A stretch of 64,000 bases of DNA from Hyphodiscus hymeniophilus (GCA_016508695.1 VNKQ01000005.1:2418001-2482000), one strand, 5' to 3'. Counted from the stretch's first letter, positions 34,301 through 46,122 are shown. Numbers and translations are program-made. Notes: generated by a model from the letters alone, not told the origin.

Positions 34301-34840
34301 ATCATCAATCGAGAGAGGGTCATAATCTTCTTCTACCGACGACCGTTTGCTGCGATTGTATGTTGTCTCCACCATGGGCTTATCCAACTCCAAAGCCCAC
34401 TTCTCCTTGCCAGTCTTCCGGTCTCTGGCATAGAGTTTTCCATCGACGGTCGCCAAAAGCACAAAGTCTTCGACTTCCCAATCCTCAAGACTCCGCGCAG
34501 TATGCAGCGAGGTCAATCCACCTTTTGGGGCGGACCGTCTTGAGGGAGGGAGTGCAACGGCGGATTTCGCCGGAGCCAAAGTTGCGATGGCGCTCGCATC
34601 GTTCCTGACATCTCTATTATTGTTCACACTTAAGGTATTCTTTCGTCGACCTGCAGTGTGCGGGGTCTCCAGGTGTGGAGGGACCTTGGTAGCCTCGAGT
34701 GTATGTAACGATTCGGCCTCGAGTCCCTCGTGAGGTGACTGTCGTTGCGGTTGGGCTTCGACGGCGACCCATGGTATAAGCAGAACTGCAGCTGCGAGAA
34801 GGATGAAGTTGTTCACGACGGGTGGCCGCCGTCGCGGCAT
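31340..34840 (-). CDS. ire1: ER stress sensor kinase/endoribonuclease IRE1
   Basis: Type I ER membrane sensor that splices HAC1 mRNA in the unfolded-protein response. One exon, 1166 aa. Signal peptide at 1-29. The lumenal part has PQQ-like beta segments (FVLLATVDGKLYARDRKTGKEKW about 126-149). There is one transmembrane helix at about 531-553. A Lys/Arg-rich cytosolic linker (KEKKKTRPRGQRGG at about 651-664) follows, as in HAC1-binding fungal Ire1. The kinase runs from about 735 to 1028: GTGSNG loop, K761, HRDLKPQN with D855, and DFG at 877-879. The RNase KEN domain is 1031-1166; R1103, N1104 and H1108 match the catalytic spacing R, N, H of yeast. The ATG at 34840 gives the clean signal peptide. 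Nothing is missing. Confidence 0.97.
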   Translation of the reverse strand: MPRRRPPVVNNFILLAAAVLLIPWVAVEAQPQRQSPHEGLEAESLHTLEATKVPPHLETPHTAGRRKNTLSVNNNRDVRNDASAIATLAPAKSAVALPPSRRSAPKGGLTSLHTARSLEDWEVEDFVLLATVDGKLYARDRKTGKEKWALELDKPMVETTYNRSKRSSVEEDYDPLSIDDYLWIVEPSEDGNIYVYRPSGPDPGLVNTGLTMKGLVEESPYHSSDAPYLVYNGEKKTTSITINARNGDVLQYFGSTSALVNDESCLNTNRLVDKDSEECSTSPTLTIGRTEYTVGIHGKDTHLVASLKFSEWTPNKNDQDLQRQYHTTLDNKYIYTSHDGGVIGFDHDQSGANEPGRQFQQKFQQKFASPVVRVFDVARPWGTEKDDPELIVLPQPMPPSQEDDWMSADHRAHSIFLNHTEDGSWYAMSGKSYPLAVQGIGPAQCNQRGWQQQQLFDSWDSMNDLQLSKALVGLHLIDSARIDHRLTISGPSEVEDNTTEELIPGNTVAIIGPPSLLQRLQRLPMATIDYTVSLFQNPLLIVVLVILLYTYEKQIRVWIGQTAAGSPWSSEQVELPVDGQLAGSVPQTLPKVAKDEVVQIPQIDGANESADDVGSFVGDPVIAQVDIPNGMELPTVDIPAKPATADKSPEKEKKKTRPRGQRGGVKHKKAAARASSQDPSLDGNQKLSPTVDDAVRDAQKMGQEPKLEPDIRTIQTDPSEVSGPTLRLNNLVVDTEKLIGTGSNGTMVFEGTFDGRAVAVKRMLIQFFDIASQETKLLRESDDHPNVIRYFTQEQGAGFLYIALELCPASLADVIDKPHQNRALAQAGERDLPNVLYQITNGLHHLHNLRIVHRDLKPQNILVAMGKNGKPRLLVSDFGLCKKLEGEQSSFRATTAHAAGTSGWRAPELLLDDDANDGVTMVDASTDGHSGSIVRSPELPPNRRATRAIDIFSLGLVFFYVLTKGSHPFDCGDRYMREVNIRKSKFSLASLEVLGDYAYEAKDLISSMLESEPKMRPTARNVMAHPFFWSPKKRLNFLCDVSDHFEKEVRDPPSESLKVLESFGPEVVKSDFLKHLGKEFVDSLGKQRKYTGSRLLDLLRALRNKKNHYEDMSESLQRHVGSLPEGYLSFWTRKFPNLLITCWNVVYNVQWDETDRFREYYQPAGL

Positions 34841-35770
34841 CTTGAGGTCGTCAACGTTGCTGGCTTGAAAGGGTTCGCCAAGTCGGCGGCTTCCTCAATA
34901 AAGAATGTTGCTATTTGGATCGGAGATTCGATGTCAGCGCCTGGATGCGCCTGGATGCGCCTGGATGATACTGCTGCAAGGCGAGACTCGCAGATGATGG
35001 TTTGTGGGAGATTTTTAACGATCCGGATGAGAATCATGGATTCAGGAGATGGTGGGCTCAATGTAAGGGAGGGAGGCAGAGCGAGACGAATATCGTGGCC
35101 GCGCGGGAGGTAAGCGGGCACTAAGCCGAATCTGGCTGAAGTCGACTCGAGTAGCCTTCGGTACCTCAAATTGGAACTTTGACCGTTGAAAAAATTCAGG
35201 GGAAATACTCAGTTCTAATATCTCGGACCGTTCCACGACTTTGTAATTAGATTTTGGGTTCTCGATCTTTGTATAATATAGTGCAGCAACAACAAGAGTT
35301 TTATTCGGCAAGAACCTTGAACGAAATGGCGACGCCGGAGTTTCAAGGTCCAACGAATTTGTGGGGTCTTCTTCTATTTTCCTCACTCAGCTTACATGAG
35401 TGCCTGAGGAAGAAAGACGCAGAAAGCAACAGATGTTGTGACCGGAGTGGTAGGCGATTAGATTTTGAATACGAACACACAAAGTTCACTACAGGCTTGG
35501 CAACTGTCCATTTGGACCGAATAAAATGCTGATTGGAGAGACGATAGTCTTTGCTGAGATTGACTTCCTTTGTGTTTTTTCGAAGCCGCGCCTCTTATAA
35601 GTAGCACTGGACACGACATGCATGGGTCACACAGGTCCAATCCACTAGAGGCACGCGGATTCATTCCATTCATTATTGTCGCTGCCAATATATCTATGGT
35701 ATTGGTACAAAGCTTTCCCAGCTTTTGAAATCCGGTCATACTACAAAAGTCTTCCAATTCTTTCGTGCTT
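34841..35770. other. promoter/leader region of IRE1
   Basis: 930 bp between IRE1 and the 3' end of CCT2. It includes a 10-bp triplicate at 34937-34966. Open frames here on the minus strand do not begin with a plausible start and have no domain; the segment next to the ATG is the presumed 5' leader of IRE1. Confidence 0.4.
34937..34966. repeat. 10-bp tandem repeat, three exact units
   Basis: GCGCCTGGAT occurs three times in a row, about 100 bp upstream of the IRE1 start codon, inside the likely 5' leader. Confidence 0.9.
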
Positions 35771-37463
35771 TCACCTCTCTCGTCTCCGTGGTGCACTTCG
35801 GATAATATTGTCGACTCTCAACAGCAACTGCAACATCATTAGTCTTATATCAGATAGGTGGAAGGACATGGAATTACCTCAGCAGCTTCACTTGCCGAAG
35901 AAACAACAGCTTTCTTCAGCTTGTAGCTCTCTATGACCCCCAGCTCTCTCATATCAGTGATCCCACCACCCGGAGTCGAAAGATCCAAACCATACGTCGT
36001 CATACCATCATAGATAGCCGTACGAAGCTTAGCAACAAGGTCACTAGAATCATAGCCAGCGTTGTCGGCCAAGATAGTAGGCAATTGACGAAGCGCGGTG
36101 GCGAACGCTCCAACGGCAATCTGCTTTTTTCCATCAATCTTCAATGCAGCGCCTTCAACAGCCTTCGCCATCAACATCTCGGCGCACCCGCCACCAAGAG
36201 TTGTGCGTGGCTCTTGAACGGTCTGGGAAAGAACGGCAAGGGCATCATGTAGTGATCGTTCCGCTTCGTCCAGAAGTTGCTCGGTGGCACCCCGTAGAAC
36301 GATTGTACATGCCTGACCAGCTGCAACGCCCGAGAACTTGATCAAGGTATCCTCACCGATGATCACCTCTTCGATCAGATCACACTGACCTAGCTTGACC
36401 TGGTCAGGGTGGTCAAATGTGGATGTGATCTCGCCGCCTGTGACCAAAGCCAATCTCTCAATACCATCAAAGTCCGCGTGCTCAATAGACATGATACCCG
36501 CATCGGCGAACAGCTGTTCGGGCCAATTGTAGATCAACTGTCGGTTGATGAAGCAGTTGATGCCATGCGCCTTGATCTTTTCAACCTTCGCCTTCATTTT
36601 GTCCTTCTCTGCCTTCTCCAATTCCGCGAGCTTACTCGTCGAGCCAACCTTCACTCTCGCACCAAAAATCTTGATCTTGTCTGTGTCCATCGCAGTGTTT
36701 GCCACGAGAATCTTGGCCTTCTCTAATCTCTTGGGTTGGTTGACACCAATTGTCTTGTCCAGAATGAACCCTTCGTCAAGATATGAATCGTTAAGCTTTC
36801 CGCCGGCTTTCTTGATGATTTGAATGTGACTGAGATCGGAAGATCCCTTCATACGCAAAACAGCATCGCATGCAAGCTCTGCGAAGTGATTTCGGTCTTG
36901 CGAGAGCACCTTCGAGCTTAGGGTTGTTCGAGCTATGGCCAAGAGATCCTTCTTGAACGCTTCAGTATTGCCGCTGTGGTCCACCGCCGATTTCTCGAGA
37001 GCTGCAAGAGCCGCATGGCTTGCTATTCTGTAACCTTCGATAATAGTCTGAGGATGTATCTTCTTATCAACCAGCTTCTCTGCCTCTCGCAGAAGCTCTG
37101 CAGCTAGGACTGTAACAGATGTGGTTCCGTCACCTACTTCGTCGTCTTGCACTTTCGATATGTTCACGAGGACTTTCGCAGCGGCGTTATCAAGGGCGAT
37201 CGATTTGAGGATTGTAGCTCCGTCATTCGTAACCATGATTTCCCCGGTGGAGGCAGACTGCAAGATCTTGTCCATACCGCGTGGGCCAAGGGTCGACTTG
37301 ACTTAATCAATGTTAGCTGTTGCGGGTTCAACTTGTCACAGGACGTTGCCTTACCAAGATCTCCTACGGCGATCGCTCCAACGAATGCAGAGAGACGTGC
37401 ATTTTCTCCCTTCTCCTCGGTCGTTCCATCATCAAAGATCTGAGTGGGGTTGAAGGAAGCCAT
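35771..37463 (-). CDS. cct2: TCP-1/CCT chaperonin subunit beta
   Basis: Cytosolic group II chaperonin subunit that helps fold actin and tubulin. Three exons, 37355-37463, 35878-37301 and 35771-35827, give 529 aa, the usual size. The N-terminus (MASFNPTQIFDDGTTEEKGENARLSAFVGA) and signature motifs are present: VKSTLGPRGMDKIL, TNDGATILKS, QDDEVGDGTTSVTVLA and the late GGGCAEMLMA. The last exon adds LLLRVDNIIRSAPRRRER, the conserved end. A continuous reading would replace it with a short unrelated tail. It is divergent from eIF3b with 400 bp between the starts. Confidence 0.95.
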
Positions 37464-37863
37464 GGTTTTTGTTGATGTTCTGCGAAAATTGTCGAGCTCG
37501 TCGCCAAAAACGCGAACTCTCAAAAGATTTCGAAGTCAGGCAGCCTAGCGTGAATTCTGCAACCCACACAAACTCATCGACCAAAGAAAATACAAGCGAC
37601 CCAACTCAACCCCCAGTAAATCACCACAAAGTTTATTCGTTCACCAGTCCTAATACGATACTCTGTAAACCGGATTTTGTGAGTCAAATAAGCCCAGAAC
37701 CATGTATATAGTCATATAGACTGGGTACCACAGAGCGCTAACAATTTCTTAGTGGGGTTGGCCACAAAATTCAACGACCGCACAAATCGAACCAACATCA
37801 CCCGCAGCATCAAAGACAAGACTAGATACACCTTCTGAGACTTGACCATTTTGAACCGCAATC

Positions 37864-40182
37864 ATGTCGCCGAGTTTCGACCACCTCCCAGACCCAGAGG
37901 ATGACGAGTTTGATGAAGAAGAAGTTGACATTTCCGACCTCCGAGAACGATTTGAAGTACAACTTGAGCAAGGACTGGATGGATTTGTTGTTATTGATGG
38001 CCTTCCAGAAGTCACAGAGGAAACAAAGCCGAAGTTGATCAAGTTCCTGTTAAGGAAGCTGAACGGTGTCGGCAAGACGCGCGAGGACTCAATCTTCATG
38101 CCAATTGGCGATGACGGGAAATCACACAAGTACGATCCACATTCACTGCACTCATCAGGAAGAGACTGACATATAGTAGGTTCGCATTCGTTGAATATGC
38201 CTCTCCAGCTGAAGCTATCGCTGCCTGCAAAGGTTTGGATGGCGTTCCTCTTGACAAGAAGCATACCCTCCGAGTCAACAAACTTACCGATATCGATCGC
38301 TTTGGAAAAGAAGGACGGATTGACGAGAACTATACCCCCCAAGAATTGAAGAGTTCACCCCGAAGGAACATTTGAGATCATGGTTAGCAGATCCAGAAGG
38401 ACGTGGACGAGACCAGTTTGCGATGTTTAAGGATGATAGGGTCCAGGTCTTGTGGAACAACGAAAAGGATGCGCCAGAGAGCATTGTTGACCGTTTACAC
38501 TGGACTGAATCTTTCGTACAATGGTCTCCACAGGGTACATTTTTGACATCAATGCACCAGCAGGGTGTTCAGCTTTGGGGTGGACCATCGTGGACTCGAC
38601 AGAAGCGTTTCGCACATCCCTTCGTCAACCTGGTCGACTTCTCACCCGGAGAGAAGTACCTTACCACCTGGTCCCACCGAGCAATCTCTATTCCTGAAGA
38701 AGGTCACCCAGCTTTGTCTGTAGAAGATGAGGGCAAGAATTACGTTATTTGGGATATTGAAACTGGCAAGCCACTACGTTCATTCGCAATGCTCGACCTT
38801 CCCAGCAATAGTGTTGATGAAGCCGGCCAACCAGTGAAAAGAAAGGTCGTCTGGCCAGCTTTCAAGTGGTCATCCGATGACAAGTACGTTGCTCGTTTGA
38901 CCCAAGGCTCTTCAATTTCAGTCTACGAATTGCCTCGTATGGGCCTTCTCGACAAGACCTCAATCAAGATTGAAGGCGTGATGGACTTTGAATGGGCACC
39001 TGCAACACCACATCGAGAAGGTGTCAAGACCTACGAGCAACTCTTCTGTTACTGGACCCCGGAAATTGGCAGTAACCCAGCAAAGGTTGGCCTGATGAGC
39101 ATTCCTTCGAAAGAGGTTGTCAGAACCTTGAACCTCTTCAGTGTCACCGACGCGAAACTCCACTGGCAATCCGATGCCTCGTACCTCTGCGTCAAGGTCG
39201 ATCGGCACTCGAAATCAAAGAAGTCCCTAGCCACCTCTCTCGAGATATTCCGTGTCCGAGAAAAAGGCGTACCTGTTGAAGTTGTTGATTCCATCAAAGA
39301 TACCGTCATCAATTTTGCCTGGGAGCCCAAAGGAGATCGATTTGTCATCATCACTGCCGCTGAAGTCGTAGCAGCAACAGCCGTCCCTCCCAAGACATCC
39401 GTCGCATTCTACACCCCCGAGAAAGTCAAAGGAGCTGGTGTTGGTAACTTCAAGCACCTTAAGACATATGAGAAGAAGAACAGCAACGCTATATACTGGT
39501 CACCCAAGGGCCGATTTGTGATCGTAGCTACCGTTCACTCGCAACAGAGTTACGATATGGAATTCTACGACATGGACTTTGAAGGCGAGAAGCCAGAAGA
39601 ATGGAAAGATCTTACTGCCAACCTTCAGCTCATGAACACTGCCGATCACTATGGTGTAACCGACATTGACTGGGACCCCACTGGACGTTATGTCGCAACC
39701 AGTGCAAGTATCTGGAAGCACGCTGTAAGTCTTTTTCTTATTCAAGTAAAAATTTGCTAACGAATCAGATGGAAAACGGGTATCATCTGTACGATTTCAA
39801 AGGCGAACAACTCCGCGAAGAGCCAGTCGAAAAGTTCAAGCAATGGCTATGGCGTCCTCGTCCTCCAACGATGCTATCAAAGGAGGAGCAGAAGACGATT
39901 CGAAAGAACCTTCGCGAGTACAGCAAAGTGTTCGATCAACAAGATCTCGATCGTGGCGACCGTGCGAACCAGGAGGAAGTCGAGCATAGGAGACGACTAC
40001 TGGAGGAGTGGATGGCGTGGCGCGCAAATATCGAGCAGGATGTCAGAGAGGAGAGAGAGGCTAGAGGCTTGCCGCTTGATCCAGTTGAGGGATTGGTCAA
40101 GAGAGATGAGCAAGGTGAAGACCAAGTGATCGAGGAGATCGTTGAAGAAATTGTGGAGGAGACCGAGGAGGTCGTTGGATGA
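37864..40182 (+). CDS. prt1: translation initiation factor eIF3 subunit b, with one-base frameshift
   Basis: Scaffold subunit of eIF3 that recruits the 43S complex. Exons 37864-38129, 38180-39724 and 39769-40182. The RRM is at about 40-125 (DGFVVIDGLP.., KFAFVEYASPAEA, GVPLDKKHTLRVNKLTD), followed by a nine-blade beta-propeller (WTESFVQWSPQGTFL, KNYVIWDIETG, ATHREG-like, VTDIDWDPTGRYVAT) and a Glu-rich charged tail. In exon 2 the frame reading DIDRFGKEGRIDENYTP stops at TGA 17 codons after D-E-N-Y-T-P, while the conserved continuation P-R-I-E-E-F-T-P-K-E-H-L-R-S-W-L lies in the next frame. A C-run of six at 38335-38340 would need seven. With that base the protein is 741 aa, the family's normal length. 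An assembly or sequencing indel is the simplest explanation because the gene is essential. Confidence 0.93.
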
Positions 40183-41055
40183 AGAGCTGTATTGAGCATT
40201 AATTCATTGCTGCTTCATTTGGGTTTGGAGTCTATTGCTGATCGCATTTGGGAACATCTCGATGGTTCTTGAAGCATATGGCATGCATAGATGATTCAAA
40301 AGCTTTGCGATAGCCTGTCGAGTATTGTATGACGAATCATTCAAACTAAAATCATCCTTTCAAAATTCCTTCATTTTATATTGAGATATAGGTACACGTG
40401 ATCTCTATCAAATAAGATACCTAATTGTTGTTCAACTGATCCCACGGGCTGCCCTGAGCTTCCGACGCCCTCCAATTTAGCAACCCAGGTGGATAAAGCT
40501 TCTCCTCCCACTTACTCGTGGCGCCTAAATTCTCAAATGTACCTCTAGTAACCAGCGATAGCTACTTCAGCTACGACTGGGGTGCGGTCATCTTCTTCCA
40601 CAGCACACTGTCTATCTACTGTATGAGCCTTGATTGCTTAGAGGAGGCAGATCGTTTTGCTAGTCCGCCAGGTTACGATCCGAATGGAGTATGTGTGTTG
40701 TACAGCAGTGATTCTCCACGGACACAAGCGTACCTCAAACGATGGTTCTGCAGCTTATGCCTGAGTCACTTCCAGTACTACGACATAGGTCTATTGACCC
40801 ATCTTAGTAAAGAACAAGCCATGTGCATTTTACTGGTAGAGATGCATGAAACAAAACCCATCAGTCGTCAGCGATGTGGACAGAATCTATATGTTATCAC
40901 AAGATCTTAATTGAGACATACATCAATGAAAGTTTACTATAATTGAGCATCGTTGAAGGATCGTGAAAAATTGGATGATTCATATGAGATTTTGGGAGCA
41001 CAGCTAGATCTTCCTTTCCTTCGAATACCCAAATCAATGCATTGCCACAGCGTGT
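40183..41055. other. intergenic region, convergent ends
   Basis: 870 bp between eIF3b and the Ppo gene. A 130-codon frame at 40518-40910 (plus) lacks a true ATG at its start and has no motif. A CACGTG-like TACACGTGAT lies at 40393. No supported gene. Confidence 0.4.
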
Positions 41056-44000
41056 CTACTCGTCGTACTGCAGCGTAAGAGAGGTAGGAATAGGTGTCTC
41101 CTTCGCATGATCATCCAAATAAACACTCATCTGAACCCCAGCAAGCTCATGATGAACAACCGAGAAATGACCCTGCGATCCCGGTGCCCGTCTGAGATTC
41201 TTCAGCTTGAAGACCTCCATCAATGTAGCAGCAAGCGAACATCCAACGAGTCTCGCCCCAAAGCAGAAATGCAAACCATGACCCAACAGCGTGTAGCTGC
41301 TGGCCGGACGAGTAGGATCCAACTTCTCGGGATTGGGGAATGCAACGGGATCCATGGCTGCTCTGGAAGTTGCGACCAGGACCGTGTGCCCGGCTTTGAT
41401 ATGGACTGGGCCATGAGGGCCGTCGTCAATGGTAACGTCTTTCGTTGCAACTCGAGGTAGGCCTGGAACGACGCCAGCGTGACGCATCCCTTCGAAGACC
41501 CATCCTTCCATCTCTTTCCTTGATGCAGCATCGTTCTTTTGTGCAAGTTGGACGATACGCTCCTTGTATTGAACATACTCGGGCTTCAGGTAAAGGTCGA
41601 TGAGCAAGGAGGCTTGTTGGGTTAGGTTGCCTGCGATGGGAGCTCCCATGCCGATACAATCCCCGACAAGATCCCCAATGGAAAATTTTGTCTCATTGAG
41701 AGCATGATAGAGGCGGTCTGCTTCAGGACCGACTTCAAATGCCGTACCTTTCTCAAGCCAATCGACTATCTTCTCCTTTGCACCCCGTTGAGTCTTGAGA
41801 TGAGCCTCTAGAATATTCCTGAGAACAGGTGCTAACTCTCTCGCGCTCTTCCTCAAGTTCCACTCATTTTCAGGGATGATATTGAAGCTCTGATACATGA
41901 AGAGGACTAGGTAGATATTGAAAAGCTGAGGGCGGGTGATTAGACCGCGAGGATGGTCCTGGGTTTTGAGAGGGATGGCAAACTTCTCAGCCAGCCAAAG
42001 GATGGGCGTCACGTTGGTGACATCGCGCACAATATCGATTGATCTTCTGGAATCGGAGTACTTGAGGGAACTCTGTTTGATGAGCTTGGAGACATTCTCG
42101 CTGAAGAACTTGTACACCTTATTCTCGAAAATATTATCAAAGAAGACCTTGTGCAGTATGTTCGATCGAGGGTCGTGTTTTCCCGCTTGATCCCATCCGA
42201 TCATGAACTCATGACCACCCGTGCATTCAGTGATGACATTTTGGTACATCACGGCAAAGGTATCACGATCCGTGAATATCTGCTTGCAAGCCGCCTGTGT
42301 ATACACACCGACAACGTCCATACCGCTAGGTGGCCTTGCAAAGTCGTACTGGTCTGCAATCTTATTATTTGTTAAGGTCTCCTTGATAGCCTTTGGTGTA
42401 TAAAATGGGAACTGGACGTAGGATGAAGTGCCACCCCAAGCACCTGGGATGCCCTCATACAGCAAGGTGGTCAAAACACCCCCGTAATTTCCTTTGCCCG
42501 GTGCGGATTGTAACTTCGCGAAACCCCAGTTTGTCAGGGTGGTGCTGTTGAAGTCATGTGTAAGGAAACGATCACCTCGGACAAGGGCTACGGCATCATC
42601 TAGTATACCCCGTCCGGTGGTCTGACCAGGGCAGACTCCACTACCGGGCATGGCAGGTTTCGTACATTCAGCCATGAGGCCAGGATATAATTCAAGATTG
42701 TCGATGTGGGAATACAGAAGCTCGGCAGCCCTTGCGGTGACTTTGTCTTCATTCCACTCTTCGAAGCTTTCGTATGGTTTGAGGTTGAGATACTTGCGGA
42801 ACCTAAGATTGAAAATTAGCGATCTGCTAGATCTGAGAACTGAAATTCTGGCAATAACATCCCTCAAGGAGTTGAAGCGATTCTAACATTGGGGCTCAGG
42901 GGAAGCTTCAACACTCCAGCGGCTGTTCAAAGAGTGGAGGAATACTTACTCGTTCATTGTACACACATTGAAAGCGTCGCGTGCTTGTATTTGACCCAAA
43001 ATATCAACCATTTTAAGACTTGCTGGTGTCCCATTGGCACCAAAAGCGTGTGCAGGCTCCTCAATACAGTCCTTGATGACCTCAGCGAGCTGGATATCAT
43101 CGAATCTCCCTTCTGCATTCCGCTGAAGTCCACCAAATGTCCATTCTTTTGCGGGCTTGGACATGAGATCATGACCTGCCAGCATGTAAAGTTTCTGGAA
43201 CAACTCGATGGTCATTTCGTCAACAGACTTCAATTCAGGGAGGTACTTCCTTAGCAGGCTTTCCATCCACCTGTCATCGGCAGCACTGAGAGCAGCATGC
43301 CATTTGTAAAGCACGGCAAATTCGATCGAGACCACATTGCCTGTGCCTCGCTCAACGCGCTTTCCGCTTTCTTTGATCTCAGCCCCTAGGTCCAACCACC
43401 ATGAGGAGTTGGCTCGTGGAGTGTTCAGAATTGCTGCAACATAATCCTTGAGAACGACCGAAGCGAAAAATCCCACGTTGATGTTTCGACTCAATTGGAA
43501 GATGTCCTCATCTTGCCTTTTCCGGATCAGATACTGTAAAGCATTTGATGTTCGGGATCATTGACGTACCATTTCTTATCCTCATCATTAAGGCTCTCCC
43601 AAGATCCATACTTTCCAGCTTCATTAACTTCATAGAGTGACTTTGCGATGCTGTTATGATTCCGTGAGAACATGAGCAAAACTGCAACAACGCCCGGTGG
43701 CATCATCATGATCCTGTCTGAGGCCACTGAGTCGGGAAATATCAATCCATTGCTATATGTTCTGACTCGCTTTTGTTCTTTTTCCGTATTTCCATACAAG
43801 GTACTGAGGTCGACATAGCTTGAAGTCTCGTTTATCCACGGATTCGTTCGTGAAGTTTGGAAACACTCGTGAATCACAACTGTGGCAAAGGAGAAAAACA
43901 GCCTGTTCAGACCTGATGGATGGGGTCGGAATGTACCCTTGCGTCTGAGAAGCTGATCGTAGACCAGCTCAGGGTCTGGTAGATTTGTCGGCTTAGTCTT

Positions 44001-44450
44001 CACCGGTGGGACGCTCCGAGAGTATGAGGAGCCTGCTTTGCCCATCTCTGGCCACCAAATGTTGTTTCCGCTCCCATCATTTTTTCGGTACCTGCCAGAA
44101 GGCCCAGCAAGCGTGGCAGGTGGATGTGGGAGATCGTTGTAAAGCATAGCGACAAATGCACTGGAGACAGCCGGGCCAAGCGTACTGTTGGGCATAGACT
44201 GCAGCATTGAAACGCCATGTTCAAGCAGTAGATCCTTATCGTTCATGGGTTCTCCTTTGGCCAGCCCAACTAATCCATCGAGAACAAGTTTGACGTTCTT
44301 GAAACCCATATGCGTGAGGTCGTGACTAAGGGAGGTTTTCTTCCCCGCGTCTCCGTTCATCACTGCTTCATCCTGATCTGATTTGCCATCAGGTGCAGTT
44401 GCTGGTTTGCGTCTGATCGAGCCGACAAACCTTGAGATCGTGCCAGGCAT
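41056..44450 (-). CDS. ppo: Ppo fatty-acid dioxygenase-cytochrome P450 fusion (linoleate diol synthase family)
   Basis: Psi-factor producing oxygenase: an N-terminal heme peroxidase-type dioxygenase makes an 8R- or 10R-hydroperoxide, and the C-terminal P450 domain rearranges it. Three exons, 43570-44450, 42950-43516 and 41056-42802, give 1064 aa, typical for the family. The dioxygenase part has the heme/catalytic landmarks FATVVIHECFQTS (distal side), TSSYVDLSTLYGN, and EFAVLYKWHAA, with the catalytic Tyr and proximal His in YKWH. The P450 part has EGMR (ExxR) and GLHFCFG with the heme Cys, so unlike PpoC its heme site is intact. The I-helix is GDLVGDCIGMGAPIAGN. The intron at 43517 is recognised by GTACGT/..AAAAG and restores KKWQDEDIFQLSRNINVG. 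The end product (diol, epoxy alcohol or allene oxide) cannot be read from sequence. Confidence 0.93.
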
Positions 44451-46122
44451 CTTGAGTGATTGTACTTTACCGTCGGGTGTAGACAGTGAGTTTGGAATAA
44501 ATATCCCCAATCCGATGAATAAACCTCGTAGTTTGGGAAGATGCTAACAAAGTGTTTCCTTGAGTTCTGACGAAAAATCCCGGTTCCACCAAAGCTACTG
44601 TGGGGCAGCACAGGACTAACTGATAGATACGCAAATGTAGAGACAAGACCAATAGCCTACAATTCGAAGTCACCATTGTGAGGGCACTCATTGGTGATCA
44701 TCTTGCCTAGCATCCCGTTGTCCCCGGTGATCGTTAATGGTGCGAGGGCCTGCAGGATATTGTCATTGGCCATTGAAATATTTGAACGGAGCGCCACTAA
44801 GTGCGCCAATTGACACGGCTTTACCCTTTCCAAACGTTCAAAATCCATCGACTTCCCGAAGCCGTCTGGTACATGAAGCTGCAGCTTTCATTGCGTAGAC
44901 ATCGCGCAGCAAAGTGTGGTTAGCGTCGACCAATCAAGAGTGGATCTTCTTCGAGCTGAATCTGTGGCTTGCGTATCTCTTGCGGTGTGAAACCCCATCG
45001 AGAGATTTTCTAGCCACGACGCCGAGTGGACTGCGCAAATGAAACATTTCAACGTATGCAGAGCCCTCATTGGGTGACCTCCCGATCGAACATCTATGAT
45101 CGCCGCAGGGAGAGATTTGAATGTAAAATAACCGACCCTAAGGTAAAGGCTATACCCGCCTCTCTGTTTTCGAGGATCAAGTTTCACTGAGCGGGAACAA
45201 ATCTCCACATGGAGGTGGGCCATGCATCCGTAGATACAACTCCAGCATATTGAAGCTTTGAAAGTTACTGCCACCAAGCCAGACTGCCATGGCTAAAATT
45301 CCCAAATTTCGAATGTCGGACAGAGTAAGGGATAAAGAGAAAGCGAGGGATATCTGATCTGAACGTAGGGGGCGTGCCTTCTACCAAAGGGAGATTACCC
45401 CACAGGAGAATGTCATCTCAGTAGTCGTGGGCACGACTCGAAGCATGAGAAATTGAGCACCCTTCGGAATGCAAACATAATCATGTCCATGTACACGTAG
45501 CACTGTAGCACAGCAGAGTCGATGTTCGACTTTACGTCATTTCGCAGCTCCGCTCGGTAGCTGTCAGAAATATGATAGGGCGTCAAGGAGATAACACTCG
45601 TCCTCATGTTTTCACTGTCGAAGGAGGTTAGAATCTATCGAAATATCCACTGTGAAAGTCACTTTAACGCTACGTGAACGGCAACGATCCGCTCCGCTAG
45701 GTGCCTTCCACGCTAGTCCGAACCCTAGCATAGCTGTGTAGATCAGATCTCAGCGGGTGAAGTCTCAGAGCTCGGATTGGCGAGGATTCGGAATCTCTGT
45801 GGTTCGTTTCCTCCATTGTCCCGTGTTTACCTGCATGCAGTCATGTAGTGCCGCTATGTTTCGTTTTGGATGTATCGTAATTCTTTCGGAGGAAATCTTT
45901 TCGCAGATCCCGAAGAGTGGAGCGAATTTGTACCTAGGATGCTTCCACTTCGGGCGGTCTCGATTGGACTCATCCATAAGAGCGAGTATAGCTTTAACTC
46001 AGTGGCCAGTAAAGAAGCCTGGGAATAGCCAAATTTGAGCAACATTAGCGCCCGCAGAGTCTATATCGTTGAGAAAATGGATAGCATCTTGGAGAGCTGT
46101 GATAGCAAAATTGTTCCCAAGT
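44451..46122. other. 1.67-kb gene-free region upstream of two divergent genes
   Basis: The largest empty stretch in the window, between the divergent Ppo and DUF2235 genes. Only short overlapping frames on both strands; no domain, tRNA or repeat found. Probably regulatory. Confidence 0.45.

Noticed and set aside
34813..35169. Minus-strand frame overlapping the IRE1 start
   Set aside because: Its sequence is non-conserved, and the IRE1 ATG with a clean signal peptide is a better start; probably 5' leader.
40518..40910. 130-codon plus-strand frame
   Set aside because: First codon is GTG, no domain and no splice context; could be chance.
45765..45977. Short frame near the DUF2235 promoter
   Set aside because: No motif and overlapping frames on both strands; no coding bias visible.
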